Part shown: positions 43,398 through 55,800 of the stretch, piece by piece
Layout of the letters: every line of letters begins with the position of its first letter
How positions within the stretch are numbered: the stretch's first letter is position 1
From: Xestospongia muta
Taxonomy: Eukaryota; Porifera; Demospongiae; Haplosclerida; Petrosiidae
Direction of reading: 5' to 3'
Length of the DNA stretch: 64,000 bases
Assembly: GCA_963693285.1 (NCBI GenBank)
Contig: OY848917.1
Span: 27,777,745 to 27,841,744, forward strand
Notes under the pieces: model-generated
What the model saw: only the letters and a program-made list of their open reading frames with translations
The model's database searches: none
What the model was told of the DNA's origin: nothing
Translations under genes and position numbers: made by a program

Positions 43398-45264
43398 ACT
43401 GTCAAGTTGTCTGAATAAAACTACAATTTGTGTTAGCTCACATGCTTAAATATGTGCATATACAGGAAGCTATATTTCTTCAACGAAAGTTTGTTTGATC
43501 GAAAGGTTGTTGACATGTCCTTAATTTCCATAGTTATTTTTTAAAAATATCCATAAGTTTTCATTTTTGTTATTATTGTACAAACTCAATTTGGTGTTAA
43601 TTATACTACTGCCTGCTATTTAACAAAACTAAGTGCTTTAGTTTTGTAAACTAAGGTCACGTAAACAAGTTGTTTATTACTTTTGTGTATTATACATATA
43701 TAAGTGCATAATTTATCCAATAAATAAGGCTAATACACACATAGACTATAGATTAACTGCCACATACAATTCACATTTTGGTTAAGACAGTTACATTTTG
43801 AGAATATATTGATGTACATGTACAATTTAATAGGCTTCTGTTATAAGAGATTATATTATTATTACCATTTGTCATATCAAAAGAATCAATAAAATAAGTT
43901 TGTGGGAAAACATATGGCCAAGAAAGAACCTCTTGGAAAACAGGATTTGAAAAATCATTTGTTATTTTCTATGAAAATGGATATTCTGATTTATTTTAGA
44001 TGTATTTTATCATATTAGCTGGCTGTACTTTTTTTGGATAGCCAGAAAATATCTGTTGCTAGAGATTAGAATTGCAATAGGCTGATCAGTATCTAGTTTA
44101 ATGACCTAACCAGTCCAGTTAAAAATTCTAGTATTTCTGGATCAAATATTCCAGGAAATTTTACAAAAGTGATATTTGTTGTTTTTTCTCCTTTCTGCTA
44201 TCTCAGTGGCATGAGGCAAATGGTAAGGAGCATTATATTCATAGTCTTATACTCATGTTGAGTTAAGTATCTTTGGTATTGGTGCTAACTTTCATCAGAG
44301 TCTGATATCCATTTATTGAGTATAAAAAAGTTACAGCTGGCTTTATACACATTGAATACTTTTGGCTTTGTGGTAACTTAGAATTGAGTTTACATTGTAT
44401 TCATGAAACTACGGTAAGAAATACCTCGGTTGGAATAACAAAAAACTTTTTAAGCGTGTTAATAATGAGGTTGTAGAGTTCACCTACTTGAATTTTAATT
44501 TAAAGATACGGTTCGCCTATGATACCTTAATTCTAATTAAACAAACGCTTCGAATTTATAAATTACAATATGAGCTACTGGCCCAAAAGGGACTGCAACA
44601 ATCAAAGTAATGATGAAGGAGTTTAAGGTAAATGATGATTAAAGAGAGAACAATTTAATGTTAAAGAAAGTAATGATTAAAGAATTAATAAGTTAATGTG
44701 TTCAGACATGCCTGCTACATAGACTGATAAAGAGATTACATTACTGCTAAATCTTTCTCGAGTTCCTTAATGTGTTGATATATCTCTATAGCTTTCTTTC
44801 TCCGGCAAGGAGGATGTGCACCTATTGCCAGCTCCTGTATAGAAACCTCTGTGCTGACTTGTTCTCTTTGAAATATCCCAACTTATTCAAAGATGTTCAG
44901 ATGGGATTTGCCAACTACTCACCACAGACAATTGTGTCAATCCTCCAAGTGACTGTTTGTCTGTGGTCCTTCAGTCTCATGTGAGTTCCAATCTGCTGTG
45001 TGGAATGTTATCTACGTGGTTTCAAAATACGTAATGAGTTCATTAACTCTTGGTAACTCTGGAGCATCTGCTTTTATTCCTTGCCATGTAAGACAGACAA
45101 AACAAATAAGAACAAAGGCAAGAGCTGCTGTTCTACCTTAGTTGCTCTATATTATCTTTGTATTAAATTTTCATATCAATGTGTTGAATGTTTCTCATAA
45201 TTACCTAGCAGAAATGATAATAGCATCCTTGATATGTAGATATTGGAAAATTGAACTTGTTACT
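43398..45264. other. Intergenic between SRCR receptor and Fringe locus, no gene recognised
   Basis: Mostly AT-rich. It contains the presumed divergent control region of the SRCR gene (just above 43397). A 70-codon open stretch at 44772-44984 on the plus strand has a donor-like CATGTGAGT near its end but no recognisable family. Confidence 0.5.
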
Positions 45265-45960
45265 TGATGAAATGCAAAGCACGGGTACCAAAAGTCTTCT
45301 CAATGTAGAATTGAGCATCAGCAAGACATTTCTAGTTGGATTCGGTTCCTGATTTTGATTGTATATGTTAGTCTATCATATACAAAAGCTGAGTGTGGAC
45401 ACTTCAATTCCATATTGTTACTCTACATGCATGGATGCACTTGATCTTGTCATCTATTGTTTTTGAATAATAATTACAATGAAAATTCATAAATTTTTAT
45501 TAATTAGAATTACGGTACCTGTAGGCAAACTTAAACACTATTAAAATTCCGGTAATCAAATCAGGACAAACCCGAAGTTGGCTGCAAGCTAACAATGTTT
45601 TGGAGTACAAAAACCTGCCTACTGTGTTTTCCTCATTATTGAAAGTCTGTTAGCATGATCATTACTGTCTTCAGTGGCACGAATGTAAAGGAGTCAAATG
45701 TTAAACTATGATCATCGATAACCACCTCACGAACTATGGACGAAAAGAACGTCCAAATGCTATGGAGTAGAGCTAGAGATACTCAAGTGTGAAATGTCCA
45801 AAAAATTCCACCAAAAGCGTCTAGCACCTTTGTTGGATGCAAACATTAAACCGACATTGGGTTAGGATTGACGTTATACAAACTATAGGAGGCAAATCCT
45901 TATACTTATTATAGTAGAGAATTCTACAATATTATAGAGCTAAAATAATACAAATATTTT
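45265..45960 (+). pseudogene. Decayed duplicate of Fringe exon 1 and its upstream region
   Basis: 45265-45455 matches 47766-47960 (AGTCTTCTCAATGTAGAATT shared), and 45590-45960 matches 49524-49890. The coding part (CCTACTGTGTTTTCCTCATT; AAATTCCACCAAAAGCGTCT) has frameshifts and in-frame stops relative to exon 1 at 49524, including loss of part of the hydrophobic segment frame. A tandem duplicate of the 5' end of the gene, now non-coding. Confidence 0.78.
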
Positions 45961-46113
45961 GTCCTAATAAAATTTTCTATACAGTAGTGTCTATATACTG
46001 TATAATGACATTGACATTTGATAGATCTATAGACATAGTTCAAGTTAGCCTGGCATTCCTGAGCCTCAATTAATAGCAAAACCATAAGATTGTCAGGTAT
46101 TGCTGTGAGATCC

Positions 46114-46823
46114 TAGTCTCGCGTAGCCAGCCGCTCCTCCCTGCTGGAAGGGAGGGCCTGGTCAACTAAGCATAGTTCTTGTTCAGAAAACTACCGGAAA
46201 TCCGGTAGTCGATAAGTGGTTTTAAGAGGGAGGAGGGCAAACACCCACTTTAAAAATGCTGACGCAACAATACCGGATACCTGTTATAGTTCTTTCAAAG
46301 TTTTGGTGGGTTTTCAGCGTAAATGAGCTCAGAAGGCTCTTTTGTTCTGCCCTATGCAAAGCGCCATGAAGTTTATAAATAACCTATGCTTTCATTAGTC
46401 GAGTTGTAATAAAGTATAACCTTCGAAAGTCGAAACTGTCATGGATAATCGAGAAGCTGCAATTCAAGTTGTTGCTACTAGACTAGGAGTTACAATTAAG
46501 GTGAAGCTATAATGGCGTTCACCTTGGGGAGTGATGTGTTTGTGACTCTTCCAACAGGCTATGGCAAGTCCTTGACCTTTGGCCTTCTACCATGGATATT
46601 TGACGAAATTAAAGGTAAGACTGCTACGCACTGAAAAGGTTGCGAGAACTACTATATTGTGCTTCTGTTAAGTCAGTATTTTTAAAGTGGGTGTTTGCCC
46701 TCCTCTTTCTTAAAACCACTTATCGACTACCGGATTTCCGGTAGTTTTCTGAACTAGAGCTATACTTACAGTTGACCAGACCTTCCCTTCCCGTAGGGGG
46801 GAGGGGCTGGCTACGCGTGACTA
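46114..46823. mobile_element. 710-bp transposon with about 150-bp inverted repeats, 9-bp target duplication and RecQ-like helicase exon
   Basis: Ends start TAGTCTCGCGTAGCCAGCC on the left and mirror it on the right (TAGTCACGCGTAGCCAGCC in reverse complement). Inverted homology continues for about 150 bp, including GAAAACTACCGGAAATCCGG and AGGAGGGCAAACACCCACTT. GTGAGATCC is repeated directly outside both ends (46105-46113, 46824-46832). The interior holds a TATAAATA box and a helicase first exon. Non-autonomous deletion derivative; superfamily uncertain (9-bp duplications fit Mutator-like elements best). Confidence 0.82.
46441..46614 (+). pseudogene. RecQ-like DNA helicase, 5' exon fragment
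   Basis: ATG at 46441 (MDNREAAIQVVATRLGV), a short deletion near 46500 that shifts the frame, then IMAFTLGSDVFVTLPTGYGK and SLTFGLLPWIFDEIK ending at a GTAAGA donor (46615). LPTGYGKS is the Walker A motif of RecQ-family helicases. The remaining helicase is absent. TATAAATA lies at 46374-46381, about 60 bp before the ATG, a plausible promoter. Confidence 0.72.
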
Positions 46824-46832
46824 GTGAGATCC

Positions 46833-47765
46833 AGGAATGTGAGACTAGCTTCAGCTGAGTTATCTGTACATATATTATAAATGCACAACTTTATACATCA
46901 TTAAAATTTGTGCTTCAATATCTGTCAAGTTAAGTTATCTTATAAGCATGTTCTTCATGTCAAAAAAGTTAGATGGCTACTGTTAAAGGACCACATTGCT
47001 ACTCGTAATGATATATTAAATAGTACAAACTATTTCTCTAGATTTTTCCTAACCAGAGATAAAATATTGACTCAGTGGTCAACCTCATATTAGACAGAGT
47101 ATATATATGCTATAATGTATGATTTACTACAACAAACAAGATAAAACTTAATGAAACTGTAGTACATATAACTAGAGAAGTCAGCCTCAAATGCCTTTTT
47201 CCACTATCTTTATTATAACTATCTAAACTACACCAACAAGAATTAAAATCAGTTTGATTGTATAGTTAACCATGTTTATGACTATTTGTTGTACCTTACC
47301 ATCAAATAAAAATTAATAATGTCTCTATGAAAATCTAAACTATTTATACAATTACATATATATATTACCACCAATTAAACTACGACATCTGTGTGTTGTG
47401 AGACTGCTGACAGCATTGAGTGCTATTCACCTTGATAGAGTTGGATTAGTCAATGTACTAGAGTAAAAACAAACATAATTGAAGTGTTTAGAGATGCATT
47501 TAAAATTGCCATTTTTGTATATTGTTACACCTGCACACGTGTACAATGTATTACAACATGTGACAATGTTTTAATTGATTTATTATGTTCTCACAGTCAC
47601 TTTAGCTACTGCCACAAATATTGCCTCCTCCATCTTATATCCTACCTATAAAACCACACATTCCTCCTTCTCCTACTCATAATAGTCATATTTATGGGTT
47701 GGAATTCTTTATTTCTTATTCCATTCTTGGCATGTGCTCCATATACAATTTTTATTAGGCTTTTC
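46833..47765. other. Intergenic, nothing recognised
   Basis: AT-rich sequence without supported genes, between the inverted-repeat transposon and the second copy of the duplicated Fringe upstream block. Confidence 0.5.
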
Positions 47766-47960
47766 TTGTTATTTAATGAAATGCAGAGCACGAGTACCAC
47801 AAGTCTTCTCAATGTAGAATTGAGCATCAGCGAGGCATTTCTAGTTGGATTTGGTTCCTGATTTTGATTGTATATGGTAGTCTATCATATACAAAAGATG
47901 AGTGTGGACACTTCAATTCCATGCATAGATGCACTTGATTGCCCTCTATGATGGCACAAT
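47766..47960. repeat. Duplicated Fringe upstream block, second copy
   Basis: About 190 bp nearly identical to 45265-45455. In the first copy it sits about 110 bp from the exon 1 relic; here it is separated from exon 1 by the LINE at 48000-49310. Confidence 0.8.
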
Positions 47961-47999
47961 AGTCACTAAATCATACACTCCACTAGTAACCATTGTTTT

Positions 48000-49310
48000 T
48001 TTATAGACAAAATGAATGCCCAATAGCCACTGCTAGTTTAAAGGGCACAAACAGAATAGAACAATAATAAATAAAACAGAATTAAGGTATTAAAGTACAA
48101 GATATAGTATCATTAATAACACAGAGATAAAATAAGTGACTGATAATATATGATAGGTTTTAGTGAGATAAGTGATGTTGAGTTGATGGTTAGTAAAGAA
48201 GCATATTTACTTTAGATTTAAAAGTGTATGAACTAGATTTTACATGATAAGGAAGTGAATTTCACAGAGAGAGAACAGAAGGGACAAATGAATTTTGTGA
48301 AGCAGATGAATGAGAAAAAGGAATGGTAAAGGTTAGAGGATCAAAGTGATGAGAAGCATAACTTGGCAGAGGTTTGCAAATGAAAATATCAGAAAAAAAT
48401 AGAGGAGCTTGTTAGTCATTTAATAGAGAAGACATAATTTGGAAATAGAGCGACAAGTTGAGAGGGTCAGAAGGTTAAACGTTGAGAGAAAAGATGAGTA
48501 ATCATTGTCCTATTTATGAGAGCACATTTTTAGAGCAAAGTGTTGGGTTTTATCGACAATTTCAGCATTAGTGGAAGATATAGTTGGGACCCAAACAGAG
48601 GAGCAGTAGAAAAAATAGGGAATGACAAGAGAGCAATACAAAGTGAGAAGAGTATGAGGAGAAGCATGCTTATAGAAGTTACGGTAGATGATTCCAATGG
48701 TTTGACAAGCTTTAGAGTGGACAGATTGGATGTGAGGAGACCATGATAAATTAGAGGTAATAATAATACCAAGGTATTTAAAAGAATTAAGAACCATTTA
48801 AGAAAAGACAAGAGATGGAGGTTAGAAAAGAGGGAGACTTATGAGAGAGACAATCGTGTATTTGGTTTTTTGGAGTTGATGGTGAGATGATAAGAGGTAA
48901 TCCACAATGAAATAAGATTGATGTTAGATTGAACAGTGGACATTGAAGTTGAGAAGAAATTTCTTGTGAGAGAATCGAAGAATGTCATCAACATAAAGAG
49001 TGAGGGTGGCTGAAGAGAGGAGGGACAGTTCAGTAATGTAATTTATATAGATGATGAATAAGAGAAGCCAGAGAATGGAACCTTGGCCCAAGGCTTGGGG
49101 CACACCAGAGGTGACTTGAGATTTAGAAGATAGAGAACCATTTACTTGTTGGGTACAGCTTTGCAGATAACTATGGAGCCAAGACAAAAGAAGAGGAGGG
49201 AGGTCAAACGAAGATAAAGAGTTGAGTAGAGGCTTGTGAGGGACAGAGTCAAATGCTTTAGTGACGAGATCAAAGAAAACTGCACAGTGAAAAAAAAAAC
49301 AAGAATCGAC
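48000..49310 (-). mobile_element. 5'-truncated non-LTR retrotransposon (LINE), copy 1
   Basis: Minus-strand RT fragments in order: FFDL..KAFDSVPHKPLL near 49270-49200, SWLHSYLQSCTQQVNGSLSS and VTSGVPQ.LGQGSILWLLLF (49187-49000), LYVDDIL (the YxDD active site), then FKYLGIIITSNLSWSPHIQS and LYCSLVIPYFFYCSSVW (48797-48510). Frameshifts throughout. The 3' end is near 48010 in a short TATAAAAAAAC tail. Motifs are of the Jockey/CR1-like kind. A second copy of the same family is at 50965-51728. Confidence 0.8.
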
Positions 49311-49523
49311 AATAGATAATTATTTCAAATGTTAAAATGTTAAATGTTAAATAATGACTCTTATTCTTTTATCGCTTATCACATTTGCTTTCCTACTTGC
49401 TGTATTAGTCTTGTTGTATATACTCTCCGTATTGTCATTTACGAGGCAATGACGGACATTCCAACTCCGTAAAACGCACTAAGTAGGCAAACGTGGAAAG
49501 TACCACTCGGAATTGTTAGCGAT

Positions 49524-49814
49524 ATGATGGAGTTCCAAAAAACTGCCTGTTGTGTTTTCCTCATTATTGAAGGTCTGTTAGTATGTCTAGTCATTACTAT
49601 CTTCAGTGGCACAAACGTAAAGGAATCAAATGTGGAACTATATTCATCGATGCCAACTCACGAACTATGGTGGAAAAAGATGCCTAAATGCTATGAAGTA
49701 AAGCTAGAAACACTCAAGAGTATTTATTTAAGTGTAAAAACGTCCAAGAAATTCCACGAAAAGCGTCTAGCACCTTTGTTGGTGACATGGATGCAAACAT
49801 TAAACCCGAATCAG
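49524..49814 (+). CDS. Fringe-like gene, exon 1
   Basis: 97 codons, ending CAG before GTTAGA. A second Met directly follows the first. Hydrophobic residues 8-27 form a type II signal anchor, and SVKTSKKFHEKRL is the start of the Fringe domain. A decayed duplicate is at 45590. Confidence 0.88.
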
Positions 49815-52800
49815 GTTAGAATTGACGTTATACAAACTATACGAGGCAAATCCTATGCTTATTATAGTAGACCATTCTAAAATATTAAAGAGCTGAAGTA
49901 ATACCAATTACTTATTCATTGTATTTAAACAAGGTAGTTTCTCCAAATAGAAATTTCTATATAATGATGTTTATATACTGTTTATATAGTGCTCACTCAA
50001 CACAGTTTATGGTTATTAGACAAGTGTTTGCATAGGCCACAGAATGATTGTTTATTCAGACAGGTGTTTTATGCTATATAAACTTGCATGTATAATTAGA
50101 TAGGTTTAATATACTTCCACTAGCAGTCAGCAGCCATATAACCTAAGCTTGCTTAACTTAAACATGATTTATCTAGTACAAAACAGCTGATATAGATATA
50201 TTCTTTTGTTTATGCCAAACATGCTTAGGTCACATAGCAGCTAGTACAAGCTTATCAAGCCTATACGAAATATCAAACCTACTTAAATCTAAAGGACATT
50301 ACAACTGAATTTATGGAAGCTTCAGAATGTAGACTTTAAATTTTGATAAAATCATATAACAAATATTATGATTGTGGTATATCTGTCACCATCACTATGT
50401 TATTATTATAAGCTATTAAAAATGACTTCTTGTATTTGTGTTAATTTCTCGTAGGTATCAATTTAAATAAGTATATTTTTATTAACTGTTTCAATAACGT
50501 AAGAGTGTCACTTAAATACATGTAGTGCAACAAAAAAATGTGAGAATGAACTTTGTTAACATATTGGTTCTAAATGTGTTGACCTAATTAACAACTGTAC
50601 CATAAATGGATAAGTGTCAATAACTATAATGTACACTAATTAACAGGTTTACAATAACCCTCTGTGTATTGTAGTAAATTTATTACATTCGTCCCCAATT
50701 AAGTTAAATAGTTGCTGCTGTTGGGATTACGTGATCATGGTAAGTGAGTCTCTCAGGTGGTCGGTGATTACAAGTGGGATACTGAGGTTCTGTATCTAAT
50801 TGTTCTTGAACGAACTGTGGTTCTTCTGTTCTGGTCTGTGATTGCAACATCATAAATGCATCATCCATGACATTATTAGGTTAAAAACTACAATTCTATT
50901 CTCCGATATGATCAATGTGGCGTTTACATCGTAATCCTTGCTTCACTTCAATTAAATGTGTTAATGGTCCTAAACGCTTAACAATATCTTTATGCTGATG
51001 ACATTCTTCTCTTACAAGAAATTTCTTCTACAACCTAAGTGTCCACTGTTCAATACAACATCAATCTTATTTCATCGTGGATTACCTCTCATCATCTTAC
51101 CATCAACTCCAATAAAACAAAATACGTGATTATCTCTCATAAGTCTCCCTCTTTTCTAACCTCCCTCTCTCCTCTTTTCTTAAATGGTTCTCAACTTGAA
51201 CAAGTCAAATCCTTTAAATATCTTGGTATTATTATAACCTCTAATTTATCATGGTCTCCTCACATCTAATCAGTCCACTCTAAAGCTTGTCAAACCATTG
51301 GAATCATCTACTGTAACTTCTATATGCATGCTTGCCTTAATACTCTTCTCACTCTGTGTCGCTTTCTTGTCATTCCCTATTTTTCCTACTGCTCCTCTGT
51401 TTGGGATCCACCCGTAATTTCCATTAATGCTGAAATTCTTGAGAAAACCTAACACTTTGCTCTCAAAATGGGACAAAAATTACTCATCTCTTCTCTCAAC
51501 TTTTAATCTTCCAACCCTCTCAACTCGTCACTCTATCTCCAAATTATGTCTTTTCTATAAAATCACTAACAACCTCCTCTACTTTCCTTTCCAATATTTT
51601 CATTCCCAAACCTCTGCCAAGTTATGCTTCTCATCACTTTGATCCTCTCACCTTTACCATCCCTTTTTCTCACTCATCTGCTTCACAAAACTCATTTGTC
51701 CCTTCTTTTCTGTCTCTGTGGAATTCACTGTTAAAGTCTTTTTAGTAATGATGAATTTGAGAGAGGAAAAACAAGATACAAAAATCAGTCAGATATAACA
51801 ACTAAAAGAGTCAGATCTATCTAGTAACAGGACCGCATGAGCTCATGCCCTCCTGCTAGTAACCAGAAGTTTCTAGAAGAGTCTAAAAAACAATTAACAC
51901 CTCTAAATGAACAATATACAACAAATTAATTAATGTCTAATGTAAACACTCCAAAGTGTCAGGCTTAAATACTCCTCACATGTAGACTGTTTAGTTCTTT
52001 AGGGGCACTACCCCAGCCATCTCTCTCAACTACTCAAACATGATCCTTCAGAGTCCTTTTGTTAACATGTCCACGATCATTTCACTCGTTTGACAATATT
52101 TCATTCAATGTTGTTATTGTTCACCTGCTCTCGTATGAATTGATACTTGATGTTGATATGCTTCGCTCTTCCATGAAATTGAGGATTCTTTGCAATTGCA
52201 ATAGCAGACTGGTTGTTCTCATAAATCACCACAGGATCATTTATACTAGTTAGATCTTGATTAAACTGCTTCAACCAAACAGCTTCCTGTGCAGCTCCAG
52301 ATAAAGCTACATATTCTGCTTCTGTTGTGGACAAAGCAACACATGATTGCTTTTTACTCTGCTATTTGATACCTGTACCACTAATCTGGAACAAGTAACC
52401 AGTTGTAGACTTACAGTCTAAGGTGTCACTGCCCCAATCAGCATCAGAGTATCCAACGATTGCTTTGGATCCATTTCTCTTGAACAGCAATCCATAGTGT
52501 GTGGTTTCTCTTAGGTATCTAAAAATACGTTTGACTGCCGTCAAATGTTGAGAGGTTGGTTTTGAACAAAAACATGTAGCAAGAGTTACTGCAAAAGTAA
52601 TGTCCAGACATGTTCTCATCGACAGATACAATAGACCTCCAACTGCTGACTGAGTGACTTCTTCTGTATAGGTCAGTTGACCAATCCAGATAGTACCAGC
52701 TCTGTGATTTTGTACTATCTTGACACCTAGAAAGTAGTTGAGTTCTCCTAAATCCTTCACATCAAATCTCTCTGCCAGGGCTAACTTGACTTCACTGATT

Positions 52801-55800
52801 CGCTTATCGTTTTTACCGGCTAGTAAGATGTCATCAACGTAGATCCCAATTATGAATGGTTCTCCACTTTTTGTGATGTATATACAGTGATCACTGGTTG
52901 TTTGAGCAAATCCCATTTCTTTCAGCCTTTTGTCAAGAATGAAGTTCCAACATCTTGGGGCTTGCTTTAAACCATAGAGGCTATGCTTTGTATTACAAAT
53001 CCTTCGGATTGATCCATATACACCTCCTCCTTTATTTTTCCATTGAGAAAAGCAGTTATTACATCCATCTGGTGTACATGGAGACCATCTTGTACAGCTA
53101 GTGCAAGCAGTGTTTGTAAGGATTCGAACCTTGCCACTGGACTAAAAGTTTCATCATATTCTAATCCGTAATCCGTAAAGCTGAGAATAGTCTTTAGCAA
53201 CAAGACGAGCCTTGTACCTTTCCACAAACCCATCAACACCAACTTTCTGTTTGTAGACCCATTTGCAGCCAATGGTCTTCTTACCCTTTGGTAGTTTAAC
53301 TAACTCCCAGACCTCATTCGTTTTAATAGATCTTATCTTTTTATCCATTGCATCTTTCCACTTTTCTCTTTCAGGACTGGACATTGCTTCCTTCACTGTT
53401 ACATGTTCTTTTTCTTGTTCTTTAGCTGTGTAGATCCATGCTCTGTAATAGTCTGGACGTTGTTGAGTTCGTTCTGAATGTCAAACCACTGTTGAAGTTT
53501 CTTCATTAGACTGATCTGGGTTTTTCTCATCCTCATTAACAGTCAGTTCTTCTTCAGCTTCAGAATAAGGTTCCTCAGTGCTCACATCAATTTCAACTGT
53601 AGGTTGATTAACGTCTTCCAAATCTTTCATTTGCTCCTTCTCAAATCCTAAACTGGTTTCATCAAATACTACATCTCAGCTGTGAATTATGCGAGCTTTA
53701 ATTAGGTCATAGAGCCTGTATCCTTTTGTGACATCTCCATAACCAAGGAAGATACACCTTCTTCCTTTTGGGTTCAATTTTTTCCTTTCATCCTTTGGGA
53801 TGTGGGAATACACTGCACATCCAAATACTCTCAGATTATTCATGCTTGGCTTCTTTCCACTCTAAGCTTGAAAAGGTGTCATTCCAGGGACAGGTGAGGT
53901 TGAGCTCCGATTTCTCAGAAAAAACGCTGTTGAGAGTGCCTCCACCCAAAACTTGTGTGGCAGTTGAGCATCAGATAACATTGATTGAACACTCTCAACT
54001 AGGGTTCTGTTAAGCCTTTCAGCCCCTCCATTTTGTTCAGGATTTTTCAGAACAATTAATTCATGTCTGATCTCTTCAGCCTTTAGGTAATCTCCAAACT
54101 ATTTCGATGTGTATTCTCCACTGTTGTGAGAATCTTCAATCGGTAGTCAAACGTTTGTTCCACAAGAGATTTTCACTCCAGGAATTTACTAAAAACTTCA
54201 CTTTTGCACTTAAGGAATACACCCATGTATAGTGAGTTTTGTCATCCACAAATGTGAGGAAGTATCTCACTCCACTTAACGATTCAGCACTCAATGGTCC
54301 ACACACGTCACTATGAACCAAGCCAAGAGGTACTTCAGCTTGTTTCCCACCTCCACTTAGAAAAGGAGTTTTGTGTAATTTACCCACCACACAGGACTTA
54401 CAAAAGGGCATTTGCTTGGATGTGTTGTAGTCAAAATCATAGACTAACCTTTAACCTGCTAAGGTGTGGAGACTCCTCTCATTCAGATGACCAAACCTTC
54501 GATGCCATATAACACTTGGGACCCTTCGATCGTGTCCTGTGTCTCGCAGCTAATGCTCCAACACTTCCTGACTCACTGGACACTTGTTGGTCCTTAAGCT
54601 TCCTCTCCTCATGCATCAGTCTCTCGATCACAGTCTCTATCTCTGGAACAGTAGGGTTTGATTGCAACACAGTAACCAATGTATTGAACGATTCTGGCAA
54701 GCTGGCAAGTAGATAGATAACCCTATCTTCATCTGTGATTGCATCACCAACAATTGACAACTCGTTAAACGTCTCCAACATTGTCTTGATGTGATCCTGA
54801 ACTGATTCATCATCTTTCAATCTTAAGGAATGTAGTTTACGTCTCAAGTTCAATCGATTGACCCACGACTTCTTCTGGAACTGTTCTTCCAGTTTCTTCC
54901 AAACAGCAACCGGGTCAACTGGATCGCCAATTAAGTATAACAAACACGGATCAACTGAAAGGACAGCAGTGGCCAACGCTTTGTCTCGCCTCGCGGCATA
55001 GCGTTCACGCTCCTTTGGATCAGCATCACTAGCAGGAGCCTCTTCAGTATCACTCACGATCCCCCACACTCCGTCCTTCTTGAGTGCCATCGTACACTGC
55101 ACTTTCCATGTTGCATAGTTAGGTCCTTTTAATGGAACAATCGAGACTTGCTTCAATCCTGCCATTCTAACACGTAGCAGGGCAGCCTGGGCTCATAACC
55201 TGTTAAAGTCTTTTTAGTAATGATGGATCAGAGAGAGGAAAAAAAGATACAAAGATACAAAGATCAGTCAGATATAGCAACTAAAAGCGTCAGAGCTATC
55301 TAGTAACAGAAGTTTCTGGAAGAGTCTAAAAACAATTAACACCTCTAAATTAACATTATGCAATAAATTAATTAATGTCCAATGTAAACAGTCAAAACTG
55401 TCATGCTTCAATACAACCTTCATTGTCAGTTATGATATCTTGTCAACTTCTCGTAGATATCAACTTAAATCAGTATATTTTTATTAACTGATTCAACAAT
55501 GTAAGAGAGTCACTTAAATACAAATAGTGTAACAAAAGATATGAGAATAAAGATTGTTAATATATTGGTAAACTTATTGACCTAAGTAACAACTGAACCA
55601 CAAATGATGTCATTAACAATAATTAACTAATCTACAATAACCATCTGTGTATTGTAGTAAATGTAATACACTGAGCTCTTTTAACAAAGTTGCATTATTA
55701 TTATACAGAGTTAGCTGAATTACATTTCTGAAAAAGAAATGTAAAGCAAAGGACATTATTGTATTTATACTTCTAATTGGTTTAACACCAATAATTGTCT

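Larger units (their letters stand above)
51729..55418 (-). mobile_element. Ty1/copia retrotransposon with protease region deleted
   Basis: LTRs at 51729 to about 51980 and 55201 to about 55418 (start TGTTAAAGTC; the left one has an extra 35 bp between two CTAGTAAC repeats). Order on the minus strand is gag, pre-integrase, integrase, RT, RNase H, the standard copia order. gag is joined to the pre-integrase WHRRFGHLNERSLHTL segment near 54525, removing zinc knuckle and protease. Probable target duplication TTCAC/TTCAT (51724-51728, 55419-55423) with one mismatch. Several stops in integrase and RT, so non-autonomous. Confidence 0.88.
50423..55670 (-). mobile_element. Outer LTR element remnant in Fringe intron 1, invaded by LINE and copia
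   Basis: Two direct repeats, about 50423-50687 and 55433-55670, share TATATTTTTATTAACTG, AAGAG(T/A)GTCACTTAAATAC and TCTGTGTATTGTAGTAAAT. Just inside the left repeat, on the minus strand, are a purine-rich GGGGACGAA and pol C-terminal-like sequence (RLGPLTHLIEVKQGLRCKRH, about 50950-50890). The rest of the interior is replaced by a LINE fragment and a copia element. No clear target duplication. Confidence 0.65.

Noticed and set aside
44772..44984. 70-codon plus-strand open stretch with Cys residues and a donor-like end
   Set aside because: No family recognised, no clear acceptor or partner exon; may be a chance frame.
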